Shown here: one piece after another, positions 34,050 through 64,000 of the stretch
Layout of the letters: the number at the start of each line of letters is the position of its first letter
How positions within the stretch are numbered: position 1 is the stretch's first letter
The notes under the pieces: generated by a model
What the model saw: the letters and a program-made list of their open reading frames with translations, nothing else
What the model was told of the DNA's origin: nothing
Databases searched by the model: none
Source of the DNA: Chamaelirium japonicum
Lineage: Eukaryota; Streptophyta; Magnoliopsida; Liliales; Melanthiaceae
Assembly (NCBI GenBank): GCA_947650365.1
Contig: OX393555.1
Coordinates: 18,798,092-18,862,091 of the forward strand
Direction of reading: 5' to 3'
DNA: 64,000 bases
Translations under genes and position numbers: made by a program

Positions 34050-34120
<71 letters not shown>
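34050..34120. repeat. Compound (CT)n(CA)n microsatellite
   Basis: About 21 CT units are followed directly by about 15 CA units. Confidence 0.95.
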
Positions 34121-34121
<1 letters not shown>

Positions 34122-34646
34122 GAGTTTTACACTTTCCAGCACAAGAGGAGAATAGGTTTTCTTTGTGGACTATCAAGCAGTATATTTCTGGTGTCTGAAC
34201 AAAGCTATCCACCTTCACTACAGAAGGCGTCGCATCATCGAACCACGCTGGTTCCAATCTCACCACTGCATCGTAAAACAAAAACCACTAAATCAGGCTA
34301 AAATTTTTCAATGAGTCAGCACAATACCATCAAGTTCTCTTAAAGAACAGAAAGTTCTCTTGCAAACTACAAGAAATAGCTCTCAAAAGTTCAAGAATCA
34401 CACCCTGTTGAAGAAAAACTGAACCCCCCCCCCACTCACACACACAAACAGGGTTTTCGTACAAATTCAGTACACATGTCGGTGGTTTAGAGAAATTTTG
34501 AAATTTTATGCAAAATTTTACAAAAAGAAAAGAAAAGAAAGTACGCATGGATGTGGCCATTCTAGTGCCGGGATCTTTTGCTGGTGAGCAACAGGAACAC
34601 TTGAAGAGATTCAAACGCTACGGCGACTGCAGAGCACGAGATCCAT

Positions 34647-63217
<28,571 letters not shown>

Positions 63218-63543
63218 AAAACTACACTGTGAACTCTTAATTCCTTTGGCATGTCCAACAAATAACCCCTTTTGACAGAAATATCATGAATTAGGCCAAA
63301 CAAACATCAATCATGTACATTCAAAGCATCTCCTTCAACGATTACCATTAAAAAAAACATCTCCTAAAATGCCAATACATAAAAATACATGTGGAGCACT
63401 AAGAACAAAGATTTTACCCTCTAAATCTAGACATTGTGATGCAGCAAACCGTGTCACAGATGACCTGTTAAGTGCTATCTATGTTTCAAATAATAAAGAA
63501 TGGTCAAAATAAATTATACTACTTAAATATTAAAAAAATTCAA
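63218..63543 (-). other. Probable upstream exon edge and intron of biotin carboxylase
   Basis: The frame before Met 63217 stays open to a TGA near 63290 and encodes [11 protein letters not shown], which resembles the transit-peptide region of known homologues. An acceptor such as TTCACAG (near 63227-63233) or one further upstream is likely. The first exon is not visible. Confidence 0.5.
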
Positions 63544-63702
63544 TGTCACCAATAACCCTAGGGGGGGAGAGAGAGAGAGAGAGATTTGGGGAAGAAGGAA
63601 TTGCTTCTCATTAGGGCCAATGGGCCAACATATATAGTGTCCTCGTGTGAGGCTTATGTACAGAGGAAGGATATATGCACTAGACTATGCATATGACTAA
63701 CA
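63544..63702 (-). repeat. Solo LTR (159 bp)
   Basis: The minus strand runs TGTTAGTCATATGC to GGTTATTGGTGACA. Flanks TTCAA (63539-63543) and ATCAA (63703-63707) agree at 4 of 5 positions. It matches the LTR at 26599-28140 minus its hAT insertion. Confidence 0.65.
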
Positions 63703-63707
63703 ATCAA

Positions 63708-64000
63708 AATTGATATCTTGAAGCAACATCGGCTGATCGCATCTAGTGATAATGCAGCTCCCATGTAATGAATCAATCTTAGAAACATGTAAGCATTACC
63801 CATGAAACAGTGAAAAGGCAAAAGATTATAGATCGCACGACAGCTTTAAGGATAGACCAAAAAGGTCTACCTTTCAGATTCAAACAGAAAAACCAAGCAA
63901 CCAGAAGCCATAAATCCATATGAAGTAGTAGGAAAATCAGTTCTACATCAAATAAGCAAAACCCCCCAAACAAAATCAAAAATAAAACATACCCCATGAG
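63708..64000. other. Right edge of the window
   Basis: AT-rich sequence, presumably intron 5' of the biotin carboxylase exons. A 72-residue hydrophobic frame on the minus strand has no family signature. Confidence 0.3.

Larger units (their letters stand above)
32482..34050. other. Interval between convergent GT64 and biotin carboxylase genes
   Basis: It contains the GT64 3' region, a LINE RNase H fragment (32690-32945), a SINE-like element (33105-33260) and otherwise AT-rich sequence with no gene. Confidence 0.45.

Noticed and set aside
63779..63997. 72-aa hydrophobic minus-strand frame as the missing first exon
   Set aside because: It does not look like a plastid transit peptide (few Ser/Thr, very hydrophobic) and has no suitable donor that continues the biotin carboxylase frame convincingly.

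Overview
The window is nuclear DNA from a flowering plant. The evidence is spliced genes with GT-AG introns, a plastid-type biotin carboxylase, a plant NOG1 GTPase, a PPR protein, and dense plant-type mobile elements (Copia, Cassandra/TRIM, hAT, Mutator-like, Helitron, LINE). One gene (GT64) has nearly all G/C third positions, as is common in monocots and some early-diverging angiosperms; I cannot name the species.

Layout. 1-8.3 kb: nested retroelements, with one Copia element inserted into the protease region of an older Copia, then a LINE tail and a small Helitron. 8.3-18.4 kb: gene-poor, mostly small DNA transposons with GGGTCGGGT-like subterminal motifs, plus palindromic elements bordered by TA/GA microsatellites. 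18.47-20.49 kb: NOG1 (+). 20.5-29.4 kb: hAT, Mutator-like and TRIM insertions, including a hAT within a hAT within an LTR. 29.8-32.5 kb: a head-to-head pair, a PPR gene (-) and a GT64 glycosyltransferase (+), 225 bp apart. 34.6-63.2 kb: one biotin carboxylase gene (-), the catalytic subunit of plastid heteromeric acetyl-CoA carboxylase. I resolved 15 coding exons (1,512 bp from the first in-window Met) separated by 27,059 bp of intron. Four introns of 4.6-6.2 kb hold Cassandra, hAT, Helitron and microsatellite-flanked palindromic elements.

The genes do not form a pathway: ribosome biogenesis (NOG1), organelle RNA metabolism (PPR), sugar transfer (GT64) and fatty-acid synthesis (biotin carboxylase). 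The most unusual structures are (1) a 4.5 kb palindromic Cassandra composite in intron 6 of the biotin carboxylase gene, with LTR 3' ends facing outward at both ends and one 5-bp target duplication (GAAAT); (2) a small TRIM-like element with the same inverted-end logic (CGTAT duplication); and (3) runs of unrelated palindromic elements strung between TA, GA and GT microsatellites, with the same B-then-C order at 13.4-14.0 kb and 61.2-62.0 kb.
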